This document shows positions 19,750 to 28,303 of a stretch of DNA of 36,821 nucleotides, in pieces. The position numbers and the translations under genes were made by a program. The stretch lies in NCBI GenBank assembly GCA_947475685.1, contig CANJNC010000038.1, positions 1 through 36,821 on the forward strand, written 5' to 3'. Source of the stretch: Comamonadaceae bacterium (GTDB lineage: Bacteria; Pseudomonadota; Gammaproteobacteria; Burkholderiales; Burkholderiaceae_C). Below the pieces are notes generated by a model. The model ran no database searches. It was given only the letters and a program-made list of their open reading frames with translations, and was not told the origin of the DNA. How positions within the stretch are numbered: the stretch's first letter is position 1; every line of letters starts with the position of its first letter.

Positions 19750-20946
19750 ATGAGCAACACATTGCAACTCACTGAGCAACTCATTGCCGAGGTCTCCGTG
19801 ACACCTGAAGACGCCCATTGCCAATCCATTTTGGGCCAACGACTCGGTGCATTGGGCTTTCTGTGCGAGAGCATGCCAAGTGGACCTGAAAACTTCAGGG
19901 TACAAAACATGTTTGCGATTAAAAAAGCCGCCTCACCCCTAGGAGTCGATGCACCCGTTTTGCTCTTTGCAGGTCACACAGATGTGGTGCCCACAGGACC
20001 TTTGAAAAACTGGTCAAGCGACCCCTTCACCCCCTCTCACAGAGCAGGCAAATTGTATGGTCGTGGCGCCAGTGATATGAAATCCTCTTTGGCAGCGATG
20101 GTCGTTGCCTGTGAGGAGTTTCTAGTCCTGCAACCTTCACCCGCTTTTACGATGTCTTTTTTGCTCACCTCTGATGAAGAGGGACCTGCCACCGATGGCA
20201 CGGTTTTCGTTTGCAACACATTGAAAGAACGTGGCCAACGTCTGGACTGGTGCATCGTGGGTGAACCCACCTCTATCAAAATCACAGGCGATATGATTAA
20301 AAATGGGCGTCGCGGCACACTCAGTGGCAAATTGATTGCCAAAGGCGTTCAAGGTCACATCGCTTACCCTCAATTGGCCAAAAACCCCATTCATTTGGTC
20401 ACCCCAGCTTTGGCCGAGTTGGTAGCGATCCAATGGGATGAAGGAAACGCCTTCTTTCCGCCCACGACTTGGCAAATCAGCAACATCCACGCGGGTACGG
20501 GTGCCTCTAATGTCATTCCAGGTGAATGTGTGATTGACTTTAATTTTAGGTTTTGCACTGAATCCAGCGTTGACAGTTTGCAGCAGCGCTTAAAGTCAGT
20601 GCTTGATCACCATGGCATCGAATACTCTCTGCAGTGGACCTTAGGTGGTTTGCCTTTTATCACCCCACCAGGTGAATTTGTGAGTTTGGTCCAAGCGTCC
20701 ATTGAACACATCAACGGTCAAGTGGCCCAACTCTCGACCACTGGTGGAACCAGTGATGGTCGTTTTATCTCTCAAATTTGCAAAGAAGTCATTGAACTTG
20801 GCCCTCCCAACGCCACCATTCACAAAGTCGACGAACACATCGAAATCACCGAGTTGGAACGCCTCAAAGATATCTATTTACAAATTCTCAAAGGACTACA
20901 AAGCCATTTGACCCTTGGCCAGCAGCTTCAACAAAGGCCCGCATGA
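19750..20946 (+). CDS. dapE: Succinyl-diaminopimelate desuccinylase
   Basis: Di-zinc M20 peptidase that removes succinate from N-succinyl-LL-diaminopimelate. The 398-residue product has the metal and catalytic positions of the family: His76 in [12 protein letters not shown], Asp109 in GRGASDMK, the Glu143-Glu144 pair in [11 protein letters not shown], and a C-terminal metal ligand in the [11 protein letters not shown] region. The dimerisation domain lies between about 180 and 295. It follows dapD by 119 bases, and its stop overlaps the prmB start by four bases (ATGA), indicating translational coupling to the methyltransferase. Confidence 0.97.
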   Translation: MSNTLQLTEQLIAEVSVTPEDAHCQSILGQRLGALGFLCESMPSGPENFRVQNMFAIKKAASPLGVDAPVLLFAGHTDVVPTGPLKNWSSDPFTPSHRAGKLYGRGASDMKSSLAAMVVACEEFLVLQPSPAFTMSFLLTSDEEGPATDGTVFVCNTLKERGQRLDWCIVGEPTSIKITGDMIKNGRRGTLSGKLIAKGVQGHIAYPQLAKNPIHLVTPALAELVAIQWDEGNAFFPPTTWQISNIHAGTGASNVIPGECVIDFNFRFCTESSVDSLQQRLKSVLDHHGIEYSLQWTLGGLPFITPPGEFVSLVQASIEHINGQVAQLSTTGGTSDGRFISQICKEVIELGPPNATIHKVDEHIEITELERLKDIYLQILKGLQSHLTLGQQLQQRPA

Positions 20947-21839
20947 ACCTCTTGGCGCTCATTGAGCAAGTCCAAGAGGCCTTGGATCACTCGCAAGTGC
21001 ACACGGGCCACGGCACACTCAACACTTTCGATGAGGCCCACTGGTTGGTCTTGTGGCGCTTGGGCTTGCCACTGAACAGCGATGCGCACGCCATGAGCTC
21101 AGGCGTGCCTCAATACCAAACACTCAGTGACGAAAATATTCAAGCCGTTCTAAAGCTCACCCAGGAGCGAATTGCAAGCAGAAAGCCTCTGGCCTACCTC
21201 ACCCAAGAAGCATGGCTTCAAGGCGTGCCTTTTTATATAGATGAAAGAGCGATTGTTCCAAGAAGTTTGATCGCTGAGGTCCTGTGCTCGGGCAGCATTG
21301 AGTTCGTCTTAGGCTTTCAACCCGAGCGGATCTTGGACCTTTGTACGGGCAATGGAAGTTTGGCTGTGCTATCAGCGCTTTATTGGCCAAACGCCCGGAT
21401 TGAAGGATTGGATATCTCTGAGCCTGCACTTGAAGTGGCAAAGATCAACTCCAACAAGCACGCATTAAATGAACAAATTGAGTGGCGAGCCAGTGATGGC
21501 TTGGCTTTGGCAAAAGGCCTTTATGATTTGATACTTTGTAACCCGCCGTATGTGCCACTTCAAAGCATGAATGAACTTCCTCCTGAATACAGGCAAGAAC
21601 CGGCCTTGGCTTTGGGCTCGGGGATTGACGGCATGGATTTTATTGGCAAGGTCTTGCCCCAAATGCATCAGCATCTGACCCAAAGAGGATATGTGGTACT
21701 TGAAGTTGGCCATGAGTTGGCCAGTCTATCAAAACTCTACCCGAATTTACCTTGGATGACGCTTGACACTGAAATGGGAGACGATCAAGTGATCAGCATT
21801 TCAGCGCATGCTTTAAAAGCTTATTTTGAAAAACCTTAA
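20943..21839 (+). CDS. prmB: Ribosomal protein uL3 N5-glutamine methyltransferase
   Basis: SAM-dependent methyltransferase that modifies a glutamine of ribosomal protein L3 (the 50S subunit). The 298-residue product has an N-terminal helical domain, PRSLIAEVL, the SAM motif [15 protein letters not shown], and the glutamine-binding NPPYVP (200-205) followed by [22 protein letters not shown], the PrmB rather than PrmC (release factor) pattern. The start codon overlaps the dapE stop (ATGA). The dapE-prmB pairing has no obvious functional reason. Confidence 0.92.
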   Translation: MNLLALIEQVQEALDHSQVHTGHGTLNTFDEAHWLVLWRLGLPLNSDAHAMSSGVPQYQTLSDENIQAVLKLTQERIASRKPLAYLTQEAWLQGVPFYIDERAIVPRSLIAEVLCSGSIEFVLGFQPERILDLCTGNGSLAVLSALYWPNARIEGLDISEPALEVAKINSNKHALNEQIEWRASDGLALAKGLYDLILCNPPYVPLQSMNELPPEYRQEPALALGSGIDGMDFIGKVLPQMHQHLTQRGYVVLEVGHELASLSKLYPNLPWMTLDTEMGDDQVISISAHALKAYFEKP

Positions 21840-21875
21840 CCCCTCGCACTGCGTGCATAAAGTGAACATTGAGCC

Positions 21876-23867
21876 ATGATTGTATTAAGAGATGTTGAGT
21901 TAAGACGAGGTGTACGCACTTTGCTCTCGGGCGTGAACGTCACCATCAACCCGGGAGAAAAAATTGGGCTCGTTGGGCGCAACGGTGCAGGTAAATCCAC
22001 CCTGTTTGCGCTCTTGAATGGCCAATTGCAAGAAGAAAAAGGTGAGGTCGAATTTCCAGCCCACTGGAGACTCTCGCAAGTGGAGCAACACATGCCCGAG
22101 AGCGAAGCCTCGGCAAGTGAGTTTGTCTTGGCGTCAGACATCCGACTGGCTCAAGCACAAGAACAACTCAGGGCCGCAGAACTTTGCGACGACGGCATGG
22201 CCATTGCAGAGAGCTACATGGCCTTGAGCGATGCTGGCGCACACGACGCCATGTCACGCGCACAGTCACTGATATTGGGTCTAGGCTTTAAAACGCAAGA
22301 CTTGGACAAACCGGTCAACAGCTTCTCAGGCGGATGGCGCATGCGGCTGCAATTGGCCAGAGCGCTGATGTGCCCATCGGACTTGATGCTATTGGATGAG
22401 CCCACCAACCACTTGGATTTGGATGCACTGGTTTGGTTAGAGAGTTGGCTTCAACGCTACCCGGGTACCCTGATCATGATCAGCCATGACCGCGAGTTCT
22501 TGGACGCGGTGACCCGAATCACCTTGCACATTGAGAATGGACAAATTACTCGCTATGGCGCCAATTACTCGGGCTTTGAAACTTTGCGAGCACAAGAGTT
22601 GGTCTTGCAGCAAGCCGCTTTTGCAAAACAACAAGACAAAATTTCACACCTACAGCATTTTATCGATCGCTTTAAAGCCAAAGCGAGCAAGGCCAAGCAA
22701 GCACAAAGTCGCGTGAAGGCGCTTGAGCGAATGGAAAAAATTGCGCCCATGATGTCCCAGGCTGACTTCACCTTTGCGTTTAAAGATCCACTTCATTTGC
22801 CCAACCCCATGGTAGCCATTCAAGGCGGAGACTTTGGCTACAAAATAGACGGCCAAGCCAGCAAGATCTTGGATCAAGTCTCCCGCTCGGTCTTGAGCGG
22901 TCAACGCATTGGCATCTTGGGCGCCAATGGACAGGGGAAATCTACATTTGTCAAAACTCTTGCACAAGCCATCCCCCTTCTCTCAGGTGAAATCACTCAA
23001 GGCAAAGGCTTGTCGATTGGCTACTTTGCTCAGCAAGAACTAGATGTCTTGGAACTCCAACAAAGCCCCCTAGAGCACATGATTGAATTGGCCAAAAAGG
23101 GCCCCGTACAAGGCAGAGAGCAAGAGATCAGAAATTTTCTGGGTACCTTTAAGTTCGCCGATCAAATGGTCAACCAAGCCGTGGGTACTTTAAGCGGAGG
23201 CGAAAAAGCTCGTTTGGTTTTGGCCATGATCGTTTGGCAAAGGCCCAATTTATTGCTTTTAGATGAACCCACCAACCACTTGGATTTGATGACCCGAGAG
23301 GCTTTGGGCATGGCCATCAATGACTTTGAGGGGACCGTGTTATTGGTGAGTCACGATCGAGCACTGCTCAGGTCCGTTTGTGAGGAGTTTTGGTTGGTCT
23401 CTCGCTCGGGCATCACCGATTTCAAGGGTGATATGGATGAGTACCAAAAATACTTGCTCGAGGAATCTAAAAAACTACGAGAAGTACAACTCCATGCAAC
23501 ACCAAGTAGCCCAACCACACCGCTTGTCAATATGAAGGGCATGTCTAGACAAGAAAAAAAGCTCGAGTCGCAAAAGAAGTCCTCCCATCAACTCCAGCAC
23601 CAAGCGCTAAAAAAGGAGCTCCTTGCCATTGAGTCCAACATCAAACTCCAAGAGGCTCAAAAGCACGCCTTGCTCGAGAAAATGGCTCAAGCATCAAACT
23701 CTCCATCCTCCACTTCCGCCTCATCAGGGCAGAAGAATTCGGCCTTGGAATTGGCTACCAGTGGCAAAGCACTCAAGCAAGTCGAGAAAAGTCTGACGCA
23801 GATGGAGGAACAATGGCTAGAAATCAGCCAAACCCTTGAAGGCCTGATGGCGTCTTCAAACAATTAA
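21876..23867 (+). CDS. yheS: ABC-F family ATPase YheS
   Basis: Cytosolic protein with two ABC ATPase domains and no membrane part, of the ABC-F group that acts on ribosomes. The 663-residue product has Walker A GRNGAGKST and GANGQGKST, signatures SGGWRM and LSGGEKAR, and two DEPTNHLDL Walker B regions. The inter-domain linker (IDRFKAKASKAKQAQSRVKALERME, in the P-site tRNA-interaction motif position) is intact. N-terminal MIVLRDVELRRGVR and LSGGEKARLVLAMIVWQRPN match YheS rather than Uup or EttA. The last 120 residues form a charged coiled coil with a Ser-rich break. It starts 36 bases after prmB and may belong to the same transcript. Confidence 0.93.
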   Translation: MIVLRDVELRRGVRTLLSGVNVTINPGEKIGLVGRNGAGKSTLFALLNGQLQEEKGEVEFPAHWRLSQVEQHMPESEASASEFVLASDIRLAQAQEQLRAAELCDDGMAIAESYMALSDAGAHDAMSRAQSLILGLGFKTQDLDKPVNSFSGGWRMRLQLARALMCPSDLMLLDEPTNHLDLDALVWLESWLQRYPGTLIMISHDREFLDAVTRITLHIENGQITRYGANYSGFETLRAQELVLQQAAFAKQQDKISHLQHFIDRFKAKASKAKQAQSRVKALERMEKIAPMMSQADFTFAFKDPLHLPNPMVAIQGGDFGYKIDGQASKILDQVSRSVLSGQRIGILGANGQGKSTFVKTLAQAIPLLSGEITQGKGLSIGYFAQQELDVLELQQSPLEHMIELAKKGPVQGREQEIRNFLGTFKFADQMVNQAVGTLSGGEKARLVLAMIVWQRPNLLLLDEPTNHLDLMTREALGMAINDFEGTVLLVSHDRALLRSVCEEFWLVSRSGITDFKGDMDEYQKYLLEESKKLREVQLHATPSSPTTPLVNMKGMSRQEKKLESQKKSSHQLQHQALKKELLAIESNIKLQEAQKHALLEKMAQASNSPSSTSASSGQKNSALELATSGKALKQVEKSLTQMEEQWLEISQTLEGLMASSNN

Positions 23868-23901
23868 AACCCTGATTTTTTTAAGAATAAAAGCAAAGTC
23901 C

Positions 23902-23931
23902 TTGAGCAGTGTCCATGTCCAATCTTAAAAT
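23902..23931 (+). promoter_or_regulatory. Possible promoter of the ligase-glycosyltransferase gene
   Basis: TTGAGC (23902-23907), an 18-base spacer and TAAAAT (23926-23931, five of six to consensus) lie about 75 bases before the ATG at 24008. This would separate expression of this envelope gene from yheS. Confidence 0.35.
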
Positions 23932-24007
23932 AAATGCCCATTTGATCTCACTTTGATGACTCACTTTGTACGGCGTGAACGTTTCACACCATCATGATCT
24001 TTACACC

Positions 24008-26437
24008 ATGAACCCTTCTGCTGCCCCCAATTGGCTGAAAACGTACATGCGCTTGAGCTTGTGCGCATTGGCTTTGTCTGTCAACTTAGGTGTCGCACTG
24101 GTCTCTATTTCCAAATTGTTGATCCTCATTGGGTTTTTGCTTTTTTTAAAATACGATTGGATCAGTTTCACCCAATCCGATTTACCGCAACTCAAATACA
24201 GCCAAAACCGCTGGTTGTATTACTCGCAAGGATTTAGATCCTTGTGTGTGAACTTTAAAAAATTAAACTCAACCCCTATCGTTGCGCTTTGTGTGCTTTG
24301 GATGGGCTTGTCTTTGCTGTGGAGCGAGGCTTCGAGCTCTGAGTGGCCCATGGCGCTCATTCGACACGCCAGAATTCTTTTTATTCCCCTGATTGTGTAC
24401 TGCATCAGATCCAAAGAAGACGTGAAATGGATCGTGCGCTCCATTGTCATTGGGCAAGTCTTGATTGTCCTGTACTCCTACCTCCTGTGGATGGGCTTGC
24501 CTTTGCCTTTGTTCAACACCTTGTATCCAAAAGATTTTGGAGTGGTCATCAGTGGGCATTTAGAGCAACCCATCATGACCGCACTGATGGTGGTGATCGT
24601 ATGGAGTTTTAGGCGGGAGATTTGGCCTCGCATTGGACAAGGGCCCATTTATGTTTTGTGCATTTTGAGTGCATTCAATGCCTTTTTTATCATGACGGGC
24701 AGAACAGGTTTTATTGCCATGCTCATGGCCATCACGTTTGGAGCCCACCAACACTTTAAAGCTCGTTACGCCAAGCAAATGATGTGGGTGCGGCTCTTGC
24801 CGGTGATCATGGTTTGCGCTTTGAGCTTGCTCTCGAGCAGGTTCAGCAGCAAAGTATTTGAAGCGGTGAGTGACATTGCCCTTTATAGTCAAGGCAATGA
24901 CGCAACGAGCCAAGGCTACCGACTTGACTATTGGAGGCAATCTCTGAAGTCGATCTCTGAGTCCGCAGTCATAGGACACGGCGTGGGCAGTTGGCGCCAT
25001 GAATACATCAGCCACGGCGGCAATGAACCCAATGCACCCGCCAACCCTCATCAGCAATTTTTACTGTGGACGGTTGAGGGAGGGTTCATTGGTTTATTGC
25101 TGATTTTGATTTTTTATCGTTCTCTTTATAAGGATGCTCAACGCCTAGACGGGCCAGCGAGAGAGACCATGCTGAGCTCCTTTTGGATCGTGCTGATGGT
25201 GAGCCTTTTTAATTGCCCCTTTTATGGAGCTGGCATTGGTGAATTCTTCATCTTGATATTTGCCAGCATGAGCAGTTTAATCAAAACTCAAACCTCACTG
25301 CTCTATCAAAGCAGTCCTTCAAATCAATCGCCGCCACCCTTGAATGAATTGAGCTGGATAGAAAAAATCGGTCTGCGCACAGTGACCCAACCCCTGAAAA
25401 CAGCAGTCCAAGGCAATGAGCACCATTACGCCAAAAGTGAAGGCTTGGCAAAACTAGGATGGCGCCAAATCAGAAAGACTGTCTATCTTAAGCTTCATCA
25501 TCAAAGTCAACTCCAGCGCCAAACTGCCGACCCTGCTTGGACCCGTGGCTTGTGGATTTATCAACGTACCACTCAAATTGGAGACTCCTTGATGGATTTG
25601 GCACCAAGGGGCTTACTGAACTCACATGGCATCAAAATCGATCTGATGACGCCAAAACATTTGATCGAACTCTTTGAGGGGGACCCTTATTTCACAAACA
25701 TGTACGCAAACCCCCAAAAGGAACACAGCGCTGCTTATGATTTTGTGATCGTACAAAGCATTCACCACCGCTCTTTGTTTAAGAAAATAAAATACTTCCC
25801 AACACTGCCTTGGATTTGCATTCAAGGCGACTACGACGCTCCTGATTTTTGTAGAAATCGATTCGCCACACAACGCATCTGTGATTTATTCAACTGGTCA
25901 CTGCCGACTCAAGAATTTGATCACCATGCCAGGCAAAAATTAGCACCCCCTCACTCGCTGTCTCAATCCTCTTTCCAAGACACGTATCCTTTGGTCATCG
26001 TCCTTGGTGGAGTAGACCCCTCTAGAATTTATTTTCAATGGTCCAACTTGTTGCCAAGCTTGAGCGAGATGGGTTTTAGCAAGTGCTTGTTGCTCGGAAC
26101 GGGCAACCAAGCCTCAGAGATTGCAAAAGATATTTTGAATAAGAGCGGTAGGTGCATGCACATTCAAAATTTAGTCAACCAGACGACAATTCAGCAATGC
26201 AAAACCATCTTAAACCAAACCGAACTCTTGATCACAGCAGATAGCGGTCTCATGCATTTAGGTGTTGCAAGTGGGTGCAAAAGAATCATCTCACTTTTCA
26301 CTCACAGCATCAGGCCCAGCTACAGACTTCCTGAGGAATTTATCAAAGACTCGATTCAAAGTTCGAGCGATGAAATCAATGGCATTGAATACACTCAAAT
26401 CATTCATCGAATTTTTGGCAAGACCTATTCTCAATAG
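24008..26437 (+). CDS. Fusion of WaaL/O-antigen ligase-like domain and GT9 heptosyltransferase-like domain
   Basis: A single uninterrupted 809-residue frame. Residues about 10-425 form a polytopic membrane region of roughly ten helices with the O-antigen ligase/polymerase (Wzy/WaaL) pattern: a TGRTGFIAML helix, then the large periplasmic loop with GHGVGSWRHEY and NPHQQFLLWTVEGG (about 323-355), as in ligases that use His/Arg on the undecaprenyl-linked donor. A linker of about 80 residues follows. Residues about 508-800 look like a GT-B glycosyltransferase of the GT9 heptosyltransferase type: WIYQRTTQIGDSLMDLAP start, VIVLGGVDPSR, and near 743 the diagnostic TADSGLMHLGVASG. The ATG at 24008 is preferred over a TTG at 23966. 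The product presumably acts in lipopolysaccharide assembly, with the GT domain on the cytoplasmic side. No other LPS gene is in the window. Confidence 0.8.
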   Translation: MNPSAAPNWLKTYMRLSLCALALSVNLGVALVSISKLLILIGFLLFLKYDWISFTQSDLPQLKYSQNRWLYYSQGFRSLCVNFKKLNSTPIVALCVLWMGLSLLWSEASSSEWPMALIRHARILFIPLIVYCIRSKEDVKWIVRSIVIGQVLIVLYSYLLWMGLPLPLFNTLYPKDFGVVISGHLEQPIMTALMVVIVWSFRREIWPRIGQGPIYVLCILSAFNAFFIMTGRTGFIAMLMAITFGAHQHFKARYAKQMMWVRLLPVIMVCALSLLSSRFSSKVFEAVSDIALYSQGNDATSQGYRLDYWRQSLKSISESAVIGHGVGSWRHEYISHGGNEPNAPANPHQQFLLWTVEGGFIGLLLILIFYRSLYKDAQRLDGPARETMLSSFWIVLMVSLFNCPFYGAGIGEFFILIFASMSSLIKTQTSLLYQSSPSNQSPPPLNELSWIEKIGLRTVTQPLKTAVQGNEHHYAKSEGLAKLGWRQIRKTVYLKLHHQSQLQRQTADPAWTRGLWIYQRTTQIGDSLMDLAPRGLLNSHGIKIDLMTPKHLIELFEGDPYFTNMYANPQKEHSAAYDFVIVQSIHHRSLFKKIKYFPTLPWICIQGDYDAPDFCRNRFATQRICDLFNWSLPTQEFDHHARQKLAPPHSLSQSSFQDTYPLVIVLGGVDPSRIYFQWSNLLPSLSEMGFSKCLLLGTGNQASEIAKDILNKSGRCMHIQNLVNQTTIQQCKTILNQTELLITADSGLMHLGVASGCKRIISLFTHSIRPSYRLPEEFIKDSIQSSSDEINGIEYTQIIHRIFGKTYSQ

Positions 26438-26528
26438 AAATCAGCAAGAAAAATAGTCCGAAAGAAATTTGGGAAATTTTTTATGCGTTCGAAAACACTC
26501 TACGGTCTGGCCCAACTGCAACCCATCC

Positions 26529-27518
26529 TCAGTCTGCTTTTGGCTTATGAGAGCCCAAAAGTTTTTTCCATTTGAGCACTTCCAACTTGATCATTTGCTC
26601 AAACTCTTGCGGCGAGGATGGACTAATTTCCCCATCTACCACCTCTAAGCGCTTAGAGACCTCGGGTTGATTCAGTGCCACCCTTAATGCACTGTTGAGT
26701 TTTTCAACGATGTCTTTTGGTGTCCCAGGTGGTGCCAACATGCCCCACCAAACAACCGCATTGAAGCCTTTGATCCCTTGCTCAGAAATCGTTTTCGTTT
26801 GAGGCTGAGATTGAATTCGATTCAAGCCAGAGCTTGCAATAACTTTTAGCCGCTTGGCATCGGCCAAAGGCTTGATTTGAGACATCCCCGTAAAGAGCAA
26901 ATCCACATGGCCAGCCGCTACGTCGTTGATCGCAGGACCCGCTCCCCTATAGGTCACCATGACCACGTCTGTACCCAAGGCTTCTTGGAACATCAATGCA
27001 GCCAGGTGAGAGCCAGATCCATCGCCAGAGGTTGCAATGCTCAAGCGCGAGGGGTTCTTCTTGGCGTAAGCAATGATCTCTTGGACTGTGTTTGCCTCAA
27101 GCCCCAATTTTGCAGCCAAACCAAAAGGGTAAGTGATCACCAATGAAATGGGTGTGAAATCCTCTGGGGTTCTGTAGGGCATTTGTGCCATCAAAGTCGG
27201 ATTGGTAGAAAAAGAAGTACTGACCAAACCAACTGTATAGCCATCAGGCGCGGCCTTTGATACCACCTCAGTACCTACGACGGTGTTCCCACCTCCCCTG
27301 TTCTCAATCACAACGGGTTGCTTTAAAACCTCAGAGAACTTATCGACAAACGATCTGGCCACAAAATCGCCCCCCCCACCGGCTGCAAAAGGCACGATAA
27401 TTTTGATGGTTCGACTGGGATACATGTCAGCACTGACTCTAAAAGGCAATGACACGCTTAAAGAGAGCAGTAAAGCCAAACATAAAGCTTTGAAATTGAT
27501 ACAGATGTTCGCGTGCAT
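26529..27518 (-). CDS. Bug/TctC family periplasmic substrate-binding protein
   Basis: A 329-residue periplasmic receptor of the tripartite tricarboxylate transporter type. It has a cleavable signal peptide of about 30 residues (LCLALLLSLSVSLPFRVSA), then the family start YPSRTIKIIVPFAAGGGGDFVAR with the beta-strand and glycine-rich carboxylate-binding loop, and PDGYTVGL in the first lobe. Such receptors usually bind carboxylates such as dicarboxylic or aromatic acids. No TctA or TctB membrane subunits are nearby; instead it is the last gene after the livKHMGF-type ABC operon, 74 bases after livF. It may deliver substrate to a TctAB encoded elsewhere or act as a sensor. No Shine-Dalgarno is visible before the ATG. 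Confidence 0.92.
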   Translation of the reverse strand: MHANICINFKALCLALLLSLSVSLPFRVSADMYPSRTIKIIVPFAAGGGGDFVARSFVDKFSEVLKQPVVIENRGGGNTVVGTEVVSKAAPDGYTVGLVSTSFSTNPTLMAQMPYRTPEDFTPISLVITYPFGLAAKLGLEANTVQEIIAYAKKNPSRLSIATSGDGSGSHLAALMFQEALGTDVVMVTYRGAGPAINDVAAGHVDLLFTGMSQIKPLADAKRLKVIASSGLNRIQSQPQTKTISEQGIKGFNAVVWWGMLAPPGTPKDIVEKLNSALRVALNQPEVSKRLEVVDGEISPSSPQEFEQMIKLEVLKWKKLLGSHKPKAD

Positions 27519-27592
27519 GATGAAGAGAGGTTATTAATAAGCGAGTGAATTCAAACTCGATACATTGCGGGAAGACCTCAATGCTTTAAGCA

Positions 27593-28303
27593 TTAAAGTC
27601 CGAGATATGCTTTTTTGATATCGTCTTGTTTGGACAATTCGGTGGAGTCGCCTTGAGCAACCACACGACCATTTTCAAGCACATACGTGCGACTTGAAAT
27701 AGACAGGGCTCGACTCACATTTTGCTCCACCAATAAGACCGATTTGCCCTCTTTGTGAATCTTCTGAATCACTCGAAACATCTCCGTCACAATGGAAGGC
27801 GCCAAACCAAGAGAGGGCTCATCCAAGAGAAGCAACTCGGGCAAGGCCATCAAAGCACGGCCAATGGCCACCATTTGTTGTTGACCGCCCGATAAAGTAC
27901 CAGAGGCATGGGAGAGCTTTTGCTTGACCACTGGAAAAAGCTCACAGACCCATTCCAGAGTTTGCGCTCGTTTGGCCTTGGCTTTTCGGTGCATGGCACC
28001 CAATTGCAAATTTTCAAGCACGCTCATGCTGGTAAAAAGTCTGCGACTTTCAGGCACCAGCGCAATGCCTCTCTCACAAAGCAAATGAGAGGGCAAATCG
28101 GTGATGTCCTTTGAGCGCCAATAAATTTGACCCTGCTTGACTCGATTAAGCCCCATGATGGTATTGATCAGAGTCGTTTTACCGGCACCATTGGGTCCAA
28201 TCACAGAGATCAACTCGTTTTCCCCGATGTCAATCGAAATATCCCAAAGCGCCGGGGCTGCACCATAGTTGACCTGAATATTTTTCAAACCTAGCATGAT
28301 CAT
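27593..28303 (-). CDS. livF: LivF-type ABC transporter ATP-binding protein
   Basis: ATPase of a branched-chain amino acid type (HAAT) importer, 236 residues. Walker A GPNGAGKTT, Q-loop around VPESRRLFTSM, signature LSGGQQQM, Walker B ELLLLDEPSLGL and H-loop region are all present; YGAAPALWDISIDI is typical of the LivF group. Its ATG overlaps the stop of the upstream LivM-LivG fusion gene (ATGA), so the two are translationally coupled. A second ATG lies two codons downstream. The symbol reflects the family; the context of this operon suggests a substrate other than leucine. Confidence 0.93.
   Translation of the reverse strand: MIMLGLKNIQVNYGAAPALWDISIDIGENELISVIGPNGAGKTTLINTIMGLNRVKQGQIYWRSKDITDLPSHLLCERGIALVPESRRLFTSMSVLENLQLGAMHRKAKAKRAQTLEWVCELFPVVKQKLSHASGTLSGGQQQMVAIGRALMALPELLLLDEPSLGLAPSIVTEMFRVIQKIHKEGKSVLLVEQNVSRALSISSRTYVLENGRVVAQGDSTELSKQDDIKKAYLGL

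Noticed and set aside
24560-25057. A 165-codon minus-strand frame opposite the O-antigen ligase-like region
   Set aside because: His/Asn-rich antisense frame with no domain; membrane-protein genes commonly produce such open antisense frames.
26438-26528. Rho-independent terminator after the ligase-glycosyltransferase gene
   Set aside because: AAATTT-GGG-AAATTT followed by a few T is present, but the stem is all A/T and too weak to be called a terminator.
27580-27594. Terminator hairpin at the livF stop (AATGC/GCATT)
   Set aside because: Only five weak base pairs with no U-tract, and it overlaps the stop codon; insufficient to separate livF from the downstream receptor gene.
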